Assembly: GCF_000524195.1 (NCBI RefSeq)
Contig: NW_020170400.1
Location: 391,357-455,356 of the forward strand
Direction: 5' to 3'
Source of the DNA: Echinococcus granulosus
Taxonomy: Eukaryota > Platyhelminthes > Cestoda > Cyclophyllidea > Taeniidae
Length of the DNA stretch: 64,000 nt
Each line of letters starts with the position of its first letter. Position 1 is the first letter of the stretch. Position numbers and translations under genes: made by a program. This document shows positions 22,701 through 34,518 of this stretch, piece by piece. The notes under the pieces were generated by a model. The model saw nothing but the letters and a program-made list of their open reading frames with translations, searched no databases and was not told the origin of the DNA.

Positions 22701-25477
22701 ACTTTTGCCTGAATCAAAGACAGTAAAAATAAACTCTACTACAAGTAACCATTGGGTCCTTTGGGCCAGATAGATGACAGAAAAAGAGAAAAAGCAGGTC
22801 TATTCTACAGCTCAAATGATATTTTTTCTCTTTTGTCATAAATAAGAAGGCATTTTCATAGATGGAATATAGTTATCCTTTGTGTCTACTAGCAGGAATA
22901 ACCAGTCGCATTCGTGATTAATTCGTTTCTCGACCAGTTGGAAAAAAAGGCAGTATGGAAGGTCTTCCTCAAAGTTGGAAGGATTCCTCCTTTCGTAAAT
23001 CAGGAGGAACCCCAATAGTATGTTACTTTACTAGTCTACTATGCTAATTAGTTTTCGCAGTTTTTAGACCTCTCCACGTCGACCACGACAACCACGTGAT
23101 GTAGCAGTTTCCAGCCTCGCTTACATAGTAACGCAATTTGCTAATTTGTTTATTACGAATGTGAATACAAAACATTGGCATTGTCCACAAAATGCATAGG
23201 CATGGTGACAGCACTGAACCCAATCACAGAACCATTGGCTAGCCGTCAATGGAATTCACGTCTTGCGCTCGATGCATGCGAGGTCAAATTGGGAAAACAT
23301 ACAGAACCGTTACTTGGGTAATGTTATTCGCGTCCGTATGTGCGTTTGCGTCAGCTGTTGTGGGTGTTCATGTGCAAACAGGCGAGAAAAAAAGGAGAGA
23401 GGCCACCAGGCCACGCGACTGTGCGCATTCATCGGATCTTGTTTCGTTACCAAGACAAATAGACTCCGTTGCATTCAATAACCCGTAGCTATGCTTCTAT
23501 AAGGTATGCATACACATGGGCCATGCAACATGGGTTTTACGAAGCAAGTGGAAGTGTAATTAATAAATTTCATTAAGAGTTTCTCATTGTTAAAGTAGCC
23601 CATTTCATTGTGAAATAATTCGTGGCATTAAAATATTGCAACGCTTATGCGAATTATGTCTCTTGCACAGGTCATTAATTACATGTCATTACCTTATTTA
23701 TTGGCTTGTTCATTTTAATTAACTTATATTCTCTGAAGTGTGTAATTCTAGTTCCAATTAAATCCTGTTTAAAAGAAGAAAAGTGATAAAATTAATCCTT
23801 TAATCCGATTGGTGGATAGATGTTTCCAAGCCATAGTAGTGCCTTCTATTAAAAACCACTGATTTTTTGCATTCAGCGGAGCTGTCGATCTTCTTCTACC
23901 TCATAAAAATGATTTGGCAACCATAATATGACATCACTATCCCTTTGCCCACACCGGATTCCCTGCATTTTTGGCGACGTGTGACATTTCTATATTTGGT
24001 CACCTGACCAGTACGTAAGGGGACGGTACCTTCGAGACACGTGTGAATAATTCTGTCGCCATACCCACCACCGTTTGCAAGCCTCAATTTACATGTGATT
24101 TTCGGCAAAACTTTAAGCCTAGGTGGTATTCACTTAATCACACCTGTAAATGCGTTGGATTTGTGTGCTTTCACAAACATCGACGTGTGTTTACGTAGCT
24201 GCTCTGCTATTATCGGCTTTTGTACGGTAGAACAACACCATTTTATGCGTTGACTTTTTTCAAGGCTCAAAAGGCTAAGATCTTGGCTAAGATCTACCAA
24301 ACTTGTCATCTTCATCGATGGGCAGAGCATCACGGAGGTTTTTGACACAGCCAAAGCTAGGAGCATACATATGATTAATAAAAAACATATCTCTAAGTAT
24401 TTGCTAAATCCTCATTTAGAAATACAACGCATTTTAATCCCCTTAAAGAGATTTGTGGTTAACGGTGGTACCAACTTAACATTTCGACTAAAGTGCGTCC
24501 TCCGTTATTAACGGCGGTACTTTCAATTAACCTTTACGTTACCATAACATTTGGTGGCTATGGCAACATGAGAGACTCTCTTGTGATGTGGGAAAAAACG
24601 TATTTAGCTACAAAAAGTGAGGGTCGGGCACTGCGCTCCACCCTATTATTCGTAAATTTACACAAAAATCTCCTCGTTACCCTTACTTGGCGACTTGCAA
24701 ATTTCGATCAGCCAAGTCAAAAAGCTGCGCTATGCACCCAGGCAGCTCTGAGTTCTCAAATCAAAACAAAAGTTTTCTTATTTGTAAGCAGCATTTTTGG
24801 ACAGAATATCACTACAGAGAGGGGGTAGCCAATTTGTACCTACTTTGCGTAGTGGTTCCCATTGCCGATTTGCGTTCTACCTCCAAATAACCGCTCGCCT
24901 CCTATTGGTTCATTGACCCCGCCAGGTTTAAAATGCACCGATTCAGAATCTCCTTCGGCCGAGTTGCAATACATATGTGCACTGATTGATAGCGCCTATT
25001 TGACTTTGAATTGTCTGGATCTTCCCATCCATTTGGCGTTCACTACGCATAATTTATAGGGATAAAAAAACTAAAAGAAGCGCAACACTGCCAAAAGTGG
25101 AAAAAGGGAGAAAGGAGGAGTCATTACGTTAAACAGACTTTACGCAACTGCATTTGTTTAACTAAGAAAGAAGGTCCATTTAAAGAGAATATGAAGGATC
25201 ACATTTCTGTGCACAGAGGTGGGTAGCCGCCTGATCGATTCGAAGTAGATTGGATTACCTATGGGTGGATTCGTATTCTTACACACGGTCCTGTTTCCGC
25301 AAGTTTTATCTAAAAATAAAATAAATTGGATTTCGCATTATTAGCCATGAAATAAACGAAGGTAAGAAATGCATTGCCCGAGAAAAATTGAGACAAGAGG
25401 CAACACTAGTGAGGGAATGAGAGATCGTCATGAAAAATTTATGGACCAAAATCATAAAGTGGTTAATGTTGGGAAGG

Positions 25478-25577
25478 NNNNNNNNNNNNNNNNNNNNNNN
25501 NNNNNNNNNNNNNNNNNNNNNNNNNNNNNNNNNNNNNNNNNNNNNNNNNNNNNNNNNNNNNNNNNNNNNNNNNNNNN
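25478..25577. other. Assembly gap (100 N)
   Basis: Exactly 100 unknown bases, the conventional length for a scaffold gap of unknown size. Any frame crossing it is meaningless. Confidence 0.99.
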
Positions 25578-25923
25578 TCTCCTTCTCGTTTTCCGATTAA
25601 TTGAATGTCAGGTATGTAGTAGACGTGTTTTATTTCCAATGTTTACTCAAATACCAAAGCTGACTTTCTCTTTTTTAAATCTCTGGTTTAAATTTTAACT
25701 TTGTCCCTTATATTTACCACTTTTTCTGTAAACAAATGCTGCAGAGCATTGAAAGTGTTATAATCATATTTTTAATAACCACTTCATTATATTTATCTAA
25801 AACAGTTACTTAATCATCTACTTTTTATCATTCCGAATCGCCTTTAAGGTCGTAAGAAGTAGCTGTGGTGAGACATAAAATACATTTCTATCAGATACAA
25901 GGGCCGAGCCTTCTGGGATCGCC

Positions 25924-25990
25924 CAGGGGTCGTGCCACCAAATGGAAGTACAACCTGCGGAGATTTAAGTGCTTGCGTTGCCAAAGGCCG
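25924..25990. repeat. Short dispersed repeat, copy A
   Basis: Contains TGGAAGTACAACCTG followed by TTAAGTGCTTGCGT. The same order, with a few changes, occurs at 31130-31195, and a weaker match (TGGAAGTACAGCCT) occurs near 62263. Probably degraded copies of one interspersed element; the class is unknown. Confidence 0.6.
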
Positions 25991-27163
25991 AGTTCAACAA
26001 ACTATCAAACTATTAAAGTTCTTTCATGCTGGCTTCCATTTATTAATTATGACTATTCGCTTTTCGTTTCGCAAGTGTTTTTTAAAGCCAGATACTCTAT
26101 TATATTTGGGGATTGCGGAAATGGTCAATGTTGATCAAAAATTTTGCTTCCTTTTAAGCACAAAATGGCTCCCACTTCGTATGCCAGTAAAGTTGAATTG
26201 ATAGGTCTTACTTTTGCAGGTGTTGAGGGACTTGTTTCTTTTTAAACATGGGACGTAATGACTTCCTTAATGACTTTTTCGAGAGCCTCACCTTGTTTCA
26301 CCTGGTTATCAATTGGTTCACCTCGCCAGGAGCTGCAACACATGGATGTTTGAACGTGCCCTTTATGTGGCAAGTGGCCAGATCATACTAACCTCGAGGC
26401 CAAGCTAACCCCATCGGCCTTACATGGTGGAGGGAAACACCGAAATCCTACAAAAAAATCACCCATGCTACACAATATAGGATGCCTTGCTCTAGTCAAC
26501 CTTTACGATTCAAGGGAATCAAAGAAAGTGGTGCAGAGAGGTTCTCTTTTAAGCCGTCTCCTTCTATACAAGGTTGGAATGGTCTGAGCGGTAGGATAAC
26601 ATTTTCGCTAGCGACTGCAAAACAAGTCATTTGTGAGTTACCTAAAGATGTTCTCTTTTTCGAGAAAGCTACCATGGTTTACACAAGCTTCTGCGTGAAG
26701 CCTAACAAAATGCGTTTGAGTATTTAGCGTCCAAAATCCTTTTAATGCATGCACGAAATGGGTGTGGCTTAGCAGCCTACTAGTCCAGCCCGCTGCAATG
26801 CTTATAAAGCGTCAAAACCTCCTCTACTACACTTCTGCTCCTTTTGCTGTCCTATAAAATGCGGGGAAAAATCAAAAGGTTTGAAAGTATTTTATGCTGG
26901 AGCAAGCAAACGGATCGACTTCACCTTCAGGCGACAGCTGAAATCCTCGATTTAGTTTTAAATTTTTACACTGTCAATGAGAATTATCAACGCAGTGGAT
27001 AAATTTATCAAATAAGATTCCAATGCGCCGAAATAACCCGTTTTATTGTCAAAAATCCACCCGAATATTTACAATTTAGAAATATGATTAGCCATTATGG
27101 TTGGATTCTAGCAATCCCTACGGGGCTATTGTAAAGAATATTAAAATTGATGAAAAAATTGCT

Positions 27164-27199
27164 AGTATAATAAATAAGTTGAAGTATAATAAATAAGTT
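27164..27199 (+). repeat. Tandem duplication, 19-base period
   Basis: AGTATAATAAATAAGTT occurs twice, starting at 27164 and 27183, separated by GA. AT-rich and non-coding. Confidence 0.9.
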
Positions 27200-30100
27200 A
27201 GGGGTGTGGTAAAATTTGATTGAGGAAGCATGTGACTTCAATAAAATATCGAAGTTCTAACTAACTGCTTCCTCATTGGTTAATGGGACTTTTTGAAGCG
27301 ATGCGATTGGTTCATTCACATAGCGGTCCCAATTTTATCATGATGAAATTTTGAGTTATTTTAGCAATTAAAGAGAAAAAATCACGAGTTATTTTTTAGG
27401 CATTCAGTGAGACGAAGAGTTATTGCTGTTTATACAAGGAGTGACATTTCGCTAATCAAAAATAGATTTGAATGTAACGGCGTAAGGTCAAACGTCGTTC
27501 ACATGGGTAACTTTGTGGGAGTTTTGTTAATAAAAATGAAAAAAAGTGGGTAAATTGCGTATTTAATCAACTATTTACGAATTAAATTTTAAGACCTATT
27601 AATTCCTACGCACAGAACTAAACGTGACACGCAATATTCTTGGTATTTGTTTTTATCAAGGTTAACCGAATTAGAAAAGGGGAAGGACTCCTTCAAATTA
27701 ATAGAAATTATTTTAAAATGGCGTCATTGATTCATAATGGGTTAGTCTGCTTGTTTCCGCGGTTGGTAGCTACGGTGCCTCCTCCTCTTCCCATAGGCCA
27801 CGCGGGAGACTCCACTGGGCAAAATCACAATTGAAGCGGTCGTAAATTTATCCGAAATTTACCAATATAAAAGAACCAGATGCTGTAGGGAGGGCTGGAA
27901 AGCAATAATACCAGAAGGAAACATCAGCCACTCATAAAAATAAATATCAAGCTATCAAGATACAATTTATTTCCCCTGATTTTTGGAGTCATTTGTACTG
28001 ACTCCCCTATTCCATCTTTTACACCTCGTAAGCCTGTTAGTAGAAACTCAAACGTAGTAACTCTTGTAAAAGTGGGCCTTTTTCGACTGAAAAATATCAC
28101 ACATTATTCACCTTTAGGTTAAGGCAAAAAAGTGCGTTAGTTTCTTTTTAATTGCTACCTGATAATAAGAAGTGTAGGGAATGGGAAAAAGGGCCTCTAT
28201 TTATGTTTATGCAAGGGGTGATCGAGATGAGATGAATCATCAGATTGCCTTTTAATGTTATCACGTGAGCCTTCCTGATTCTGAAATTGCCAGCACTCTC
28301 TCAGGTTGAATAGCTGTAACACACAATCTTCTGCCATGTGGTTCCGATCAAGCCTTCTTGCAGAGTCAGAGAGGTGACTAAGAGGACGCACTAGTGGCAA
28401 CGAGGTGGGATATACTTTGCAATTCACGCGCCGTGTAAAGAATGCTGCTGCGATCGTTGATCCTTTTATGGGGGAAAAAAGGCTTATTCTGTGGTTGGAC
28501 GGATTCATGATTAAAGGCCTCACCGAAAAAAGTGCCTTGTGTGTTACCAATAAATTGGAGGCATTCGTAAAATATCTTAAGATCTGATAATTGTTTTCAG
28601 TAAGAAAGAGGCTGATAATAATCCATTAAGGCGGTCATGTAAAAGGGGCGTTAGAGGAAATGGAGAAAAGGCAAAGAGTATTTCAGAGCGCACATTGTGT
28701 CCACTGTGGAGACAGTAAAAGTCTTCGCTTTTGTATTGCCGCAGCAACAGGTTATGCATCGGTGAGGTTGGTAAATATCGGCTGGTCCACAGGTCATGAC
28801 CTGAAGATGGCCGCTACTGGGAATGCCACTGATAAGTGTCCGGACATCTTCACATCACTGTCTTCATGGAATTAAGGAATACATCTCTGGTTCCATGATA
28901 GTTCGTTCATTATCACACGCGGGCTTTTAACTCACTGTTCACGACGTGCCCATTGGCACTGCACTTACTACTTTGCATGGTAAGTAGAATTATAGTCCCA
29001 AATTGACTTGAAAGTCCATTGAGTTGTTTAAATAAATAAAAAATCTGCCAGATAAATGGTATTTCACGCCATATTATGCACAATTCACTCTTCAATAAGT
29101 GGTCAAACACCGTCTGGTTGACACTCAAGCAAGAGAACAGGGTAGAAAATTCTAGACCAACTTTCAATGCAATGTTATAGCAAAAAAGACATCTGACTTA
29201 TGGCTTCAGAATCTAAAATTAGTAGTGAGAGCCACTTGTTTTGGTGACTTCCACGCCGACTTGTGCAATTGATGTTGGTGTGGACAATTTGGCCGTTCTC
29301 TAAAAATTCCACTCCAATTCATCTGGTCGATGGTCTCATCATCATCACTGAACTATCTTTCTCTTTCTGATGTAACACCTTTGAGTAATTTTGTCTGCTG
29401 GTGTGGGAAATAGTGAGGTGGCTCCTGATGGTAGCTTCTGCTCAAATGTAAATGGTCAAAAAAGTGGGGAAATCACAAGCGGGCAATGGTAACCTCCTTA
29501 CAATGAGTTTTTTTCAGTTTTGCCTCATTAATTGTCTTGTGAGACAATCGAGTCGGTGGGACTTTTGATGTGAGAAAGTACATCCCCCTCACTTATTGGT
29601 CACGTTAGCTACCCTCCTCGAAAGTCACAGCGTAATGCGCGTGGTTACGTAGGCTAGATGCAGAGAAATTGAGTTGCGACGGTTGTGTTTTTTTACAGGA
29701 AGCACCGGAAAAGTAGGCGTTCACCTTCATCCTTGCCCGCTTAACTTTTTGATGTAAACGTAGAAAATGGCTGCGCTTTTCTAAGTTTCTAGCCTTTCAT
29801 TTAGATTGCCTCCTTAATCGGCCCTGGAAATAAGAGTGAGGAGCTCGTTTTAAAACTACCTAATTTTTTTGTTGCTGCGGCTGATCTGGATTAAATTATG
29901 AGAACGTGAAAATGAAGGAATGGTAGTTGCCACGACTACTGAGTGAGTAAGCCATGGCATTGAGAATTTATTGTTGAGATGATGAAGGAATGATCAATTG
30001 TTGCCCAGACTCTGTCACATAGCGCAGTCCTAATTTGCCATTTTAATCAAATATGAGAATGTTTGCTACCCCTAAAATAGGTTCCCACTTGGATGTTCTG

Positions 30101-31129
30101 GGTGTGCGCTTCTGTTAATTCACTTTGGATTGGCAAACATCGTGTGAGGATACGCTTAATATGAGCCTTTTTATCTCAAAGTACGGTGCCTCGAGGGTGA
30201 TTTTCACCAGCGGTACACCAAAATTTCGTCGGACTGCGAAGCTAAGACCTCTCTTCGCCTAAAATTTCCGACTTTTTGATTTTCCTAGTCTGCGTTAAAA
30301 AACTGAAAGACAGAGGCCAACATGTTCAAAGTATACTAGTTTTGAATAACTTACACATATGATTTACCAACTTCTGTTGTAAAGTTTTGAGGTGAGTTAC
30401 CCACAGACAATTCTCCCCACTAAATTTGAATACTCTTGATGCGTGTCAATTTTATACCTCCTTGCTTTTCATCAACACAACAGTCATAATGCGGTCGTTT
30501 GAGGTTGCCACCATGCCCAGAAACAGAAGGCAGAACTGTTCCTCGTCTTGGAGGCTTCACATGATGCAAAATCTGATGGTCAAGCTTCTGCCATTTAATA
30601 CCCGACCCTCTGCCTCTTCCGGTGTATAGCTGATATGAGTAAAAGCAACTCCGAAGTTCTTTTGACGCTGATGGCAATTCCATCTAATTTTTTGCTGCAT
30701 TTATACTGCTGTGTAAATACTTATTTCTTAACATATATTCATCTTAAATACTTTCGATTTGTTTAAATCCCCATGTCGCGTTTATAACGGCGACACTTTA
30801 TGTCGACGAAGCAGCCACGCCCGTTCCTACTTGCACTGGGTTACTCAGAGTCGTGTCTCATGAATGACGGAAATACGACTTTACTGTTTGCCGACTAACG
30901 AAACAGTAAAATAAACGAAGCTGTACTTTCCTCACCCTAAATACCGAAGCATATTTTAAACTACATTTTAAGAGAGATGGCAGAAGGACTTATCAAGCTT
31001 TTCGGCACTTTTAAGCGAAGGTCGTAAACGTTTTGGAGCCTGGACTCTTCCACGGCTTCGTAACAGGCTAGAGTGATCTGGAAGAACAAATATTGCTGAA
31101 GCACAGAAGAGCTAGAATGTTACTGGCAT

Positions 31130-31195
31130 GGCCTGACGAATATGCCAAAGAGTGGAAGTACAAACCCCTGAGGTTAAAGTGCTTGCGTAGTTAAA
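31130..31195. repeat. Short dispersed repeat, copy B
   Basis: Contains GTGGAAGTACAAACC and TTAAAGTGCTTGCGTAG in the same order and spacing as 25924-25990. Flanks differ, which suggests two old insertions and not a local duplication. Confidence 0.6.
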
Positions 31196-32601
31196 TACAC
31201 AGGTAAAAAAAGCCAACATAAGTGTTACTAGAACAGCAAAAGTTCTTGCCGATCGTCGTGGACGCATAAAGTAGGTCAAACTTGGATCAGAACTTTGCAG
31301 TTGACACGAACTTTTATGAATAACTTATGTCTAAAGTGTGTTGTGGCTCATTTAAATTTAATTTACTATTAGCTTGCTTCAAAGTAAATCAAAAGCTCTA
31401 ATTTCCTAATATTACACTAAAATGCGATCATCCGAGAGATCCAACCCAATTTCCGCAGCCGTGAGAAATTGGCTTAAATTTCAGGCATAGGCATGAAAAA
31501 AAAAGGCGCTTGATAAAAAAAACAGAACCAAACTTACTGATGTTTTCTTTCGATGGAATTTTAAGAATCAGGAATTGTGAATTTGTAAACATTTAGCTTC
31601 AATGTTTTGTGATTTTCAAGCGCTCAAAGCCTTAAAGAGTGTTGAATTCAGTGTACATTTTGCAATAGTAGTGGCATGTGTTAGCCTCCAGAAAAACTAT
31701 GCACCAGTTTTAATTAAACAATCGGTGTGGCCGCTCCGATTGATGATTGTTATTTACCGGTTTCTCAGCCGAACCGTTTAGCTGCGTGTTGAGCTATGCG
31801 GGTCGTGTTTCTGCCTTGCAGTATACGCCCTTGCTAACGACGGTAGCCGTTCGACTCCTCTGTACGTTTAAACTAAATTCGCATTCACAGTACTTGGGTT
31901 TGCTTTGACCTCAGCACACTGCGACTATGAGGCGATTGGTTTAGTGAATTCCAGTCATTAAATACAACCGTATAGTTTGTTTTTATATTCAAACAGTTCT
32001 TTAGTACTCGGCATTGAGGAAACACATATTGTCTAAGCGATTTGAAGAACTACAGGCGACAAAAGCACAGGTAAAACTTTTGACAGTGCAAACTTTTCCC
32101 AGCGATTGTAGTAATACTTTGTGGGAATTTTACTATGATAAGCCAAATGTCTATTCTCTTGTGTTGTTTTAATCCGTAACTTGTTTGATGTTTTGAGTCT
32201 CGTCCTACTATATATGTGGGAATTACGCGGGCTCATCAACGTTACAGAGGTGAACGGTCCACCCCTCTGACCATGACGATATTGGTTGCAAACATCTCTC
32301 TTTGCTTTTGTGATTTTCTAGGATTCCCGTGTAGGTCTGATCAACATCCGCTCTTGGGAAATCCTCAACTTCGAGTCTTGAAAACAATGCTCGCTGGAGC
32401 AAGATTGTGTTTCAACGAATTTCTACTGCGTCCTCTCAACGAGAGTGATTATACCATAGACTGAGAGAATAATATCTAGTTTATTGTCAAAATTTTAGGC
32501 AAGTTAGTTTTTGCTAGCTTGTTGGCTATGCTCATGGCCTTCCAGGTTTTCTGCACGTTAGTAATATGTAATACTCATGTTACTTGAATGTTCCTTTTGG
32601 A

Positions 32602-32686
32602 GAGGAGGCAGGCATACGGATCGAACCTCATGACTGAGAAGTCAAGGCTCTGCAACCCGGAGAGCTGCTACGTGTCCACGCCCTCC
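32602..32686 (-). repeat. tRNA-like fragment, possibly tRNA-derived SINE
   Basis: On the minus strand the segment begins GGAGGGCGTGG and ends GCCTGCCTCC. It contains GGTTCGATCC, a good match to the internal B box of tRNA genes, and an A-box-like TGG..GTAGCAG near its start. The ends pair only partly and the anticodon stem and loop do not have normal tRNA geometry, so I do not call a functional tRNA. Confidence 0.35.
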
Positions 32687-33190
32687 TAAACTCTGTACTG
32701 ACTATCCCCACTTACTTATCCTACTAAACATATCTAAGTCAAATTAACCTGGGTGCTGTAAGAGTACGAGGGCCGGGGGAGAGACGAACTACGAGCCTCG
32801 TCCTACAAGTTGGTGGCGGCTTAGGTAAGTCCGACAAAATTTTGGAGGATAGAAGGATGTTTAAAGCAAAATTTAATGCATTTCTGTATGATTTTAAAAC
32901 ATGTGCGTCTAAGATGGGTGTTATTGGAGCAAAAAAGTGTCCAAATTTACTGCATCAGTAGCAATATTAAAAATTGCAATTTTCTAAGATCGAAAACTTA
33001 GGCCAAACTAATGTTAGAATTATTTTTAAAATATACATATAGATAGTATTTTGGCCCAAAATTAACCAGACTTGCTTATAAATGTGATTTATAACTCCAC
33101 TATTTTCAATAATGAGGATACCACGACTTGACCTTGAAGTTTGGAGCGTGGGTACGTACTTTGGGAAGCTATTCATGCTCTACTTTGGTC

Positions 33191-34518
33191 ATGGCGGCTA
33201 ATACGTTGGAGCATCAAATTAAGTATGACTTTCCACACGTCTTAATGTTCTCGCCTAGTGTACCAAAAACACATCGTGGGCGTAAATTCCTCTCCAAACG
33301 AGAGCCTAAAATTTATGAAAACGATAAACAGACATTGATTATTAGAGGCGCTCATACGGGCGAAATCGTGAATAGCTTCTTGACAGATCTTGTAAGTCGA
33401 GTTTTTATTCATTGCTTCAGTACTTGCTCAAGAAACCACTTGTTAATAAGCTGAAGTGGAAGAATCAAGTCCTACCCTTTGAAGACTCCTCATTTATTGT
33501 ACGTGGTTGTGGTTTTATGACTTATTCAATACCAGGAACGCATGTGTAACAAGTACGATTGTTCTCTTTTTGTAATGGGAATGCATTCCAAGAAGAGACC
33601 AAATAATATTGTCATCGGTCGGTTACATGATCATGAGATTCTCGATATGCATGAATTGGGAATAGAAAACTACGTATCAATGCGTTCACTCGTGCGTTTG
33701 GAATTGCCATTTTACGCCATGTTTAGGATGCAAAACTCTCTCTTGGTGCGAAACCTGTTCTGATATTCTCCGGTGAAGCTTTTGATGAAGATGAAGAATT
33801 GCGGCTCCTAAAATCTATGCTCATTGGTAACGCCGAATGTTTTGCAATTACTTTTCCTTCCTTAGATCTCTTCAGAGGTCCAAAAGTGTCTTGCGTAAAC
33901 TCCTCAGGCCTAGAACACGTTATCCACTTTATAATGCCCTCATCCGAAAAGCTTATCATGCGCGTACAGACAATCAAATTGGAAGAGCTCAAAAGGCCAT
34001 CCAAAGACGGGGGTAACTATATGGAGAATTCACAGCAAGTAGCAACCACAGAAGCTCTGAAAACTCCCTGGGGATCTTATGTCCAGTTGGAACTGTGTAA
34101 TTCTGCTCCTGAAGTTGACTTTGTTCTTCGACGTCGTCAAGTGCCGTCAGAGGTCTGTATCTTCATCATCGGCTCCTTCATTGGCCTTATCCGCTGATGG
34201 ATCTCTTTGCCTTTTCTGTAGGACAAATGGAAGCGCTCGTTACGAGTGCCATCCCAATTGCGTCCAAAAAGGGATAAGCCCACCAAGAACCGCAGTGTTG
34301 ACGTTTTCGGCAGTAAGGTGGCCCAAATTCATCTGCAGAGGGAGCATAATTTGGACAAACTGCGTCCAGGTTCGTCCATGCGAACTGCACTGACAGGTCG
34401 TGTGAAACGCGGGTTTGAGCGGCAACTGGAGACCAATAAGACAAAAGGCGGGAAGCGGAAAGCGGTGGATGGAAATATTACTAGTGACACGAATGCGAAA
34501 CGACAAAAAGTGAAATGA
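33191..34518 (+). CDS. RPF2: Ribosome production factor 2 (Brix domain), 7 exons
   Basis: Nucleolar assembly factor that, with RRS1, brings the 5S RNP (5S rRNA, uL5, uL18) into pre-60S particles. Exons: 33191-33222, 33259-33391, 33421-33498, 33536-33691, 33727-33826, 33866-34152 and 34222-34518; 360 residues against about 306 in human. The Brix domain fills most of the protein. Recognisable stretches: VPKTHRGRKFLSKREP, KYDCSLFVMGMHSKKRPNN, LDMHELGIENYVS, GAKPVLIFSGEAF, DLFRGPKVS and VDFVLRRRQVPSE, then a basic tail. The tail keeps the family pattern of a GRIHMQKQDLSKLQ-like segment (here AQIHLQREHNLDKL) and ends in lysine- and arginine-rich sequence expected of a nucleolar protein. The introns are 36, 29, 37, 35, 39 and 69 nt. 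The start at 33191 is chosen because, with the 36-nt intron removed, residues 5-27 line up with the human N-terminus. Confidence 0.95.

Larger units (their letters stand above)
19751..33190. other. Gene-poor region of about 13 kb
   Basis: Between the TTBK stop and the RPF2 start. The first 700 bases are pyrimidine-rich and may be TTBK 3' UTR. Elsewhere no frame exceeds about 120 codons and none is recognisable on either strand. It holds a 100-base assembly gap (25478-25577), one small tandem repeat (27164-27199), two copies of a short dispersed repeat (25924-25990, 31130-31195) and a tRNA-like fragment (32602-32686). Unseen genes with many very short exons are possible. Confidence 0.5.

Noticed and set aside
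31760..31870. Possible tRNA-like element at CCGTTCGACTCC
   Set aside because: B-box resemblance only, with no pairing ends.
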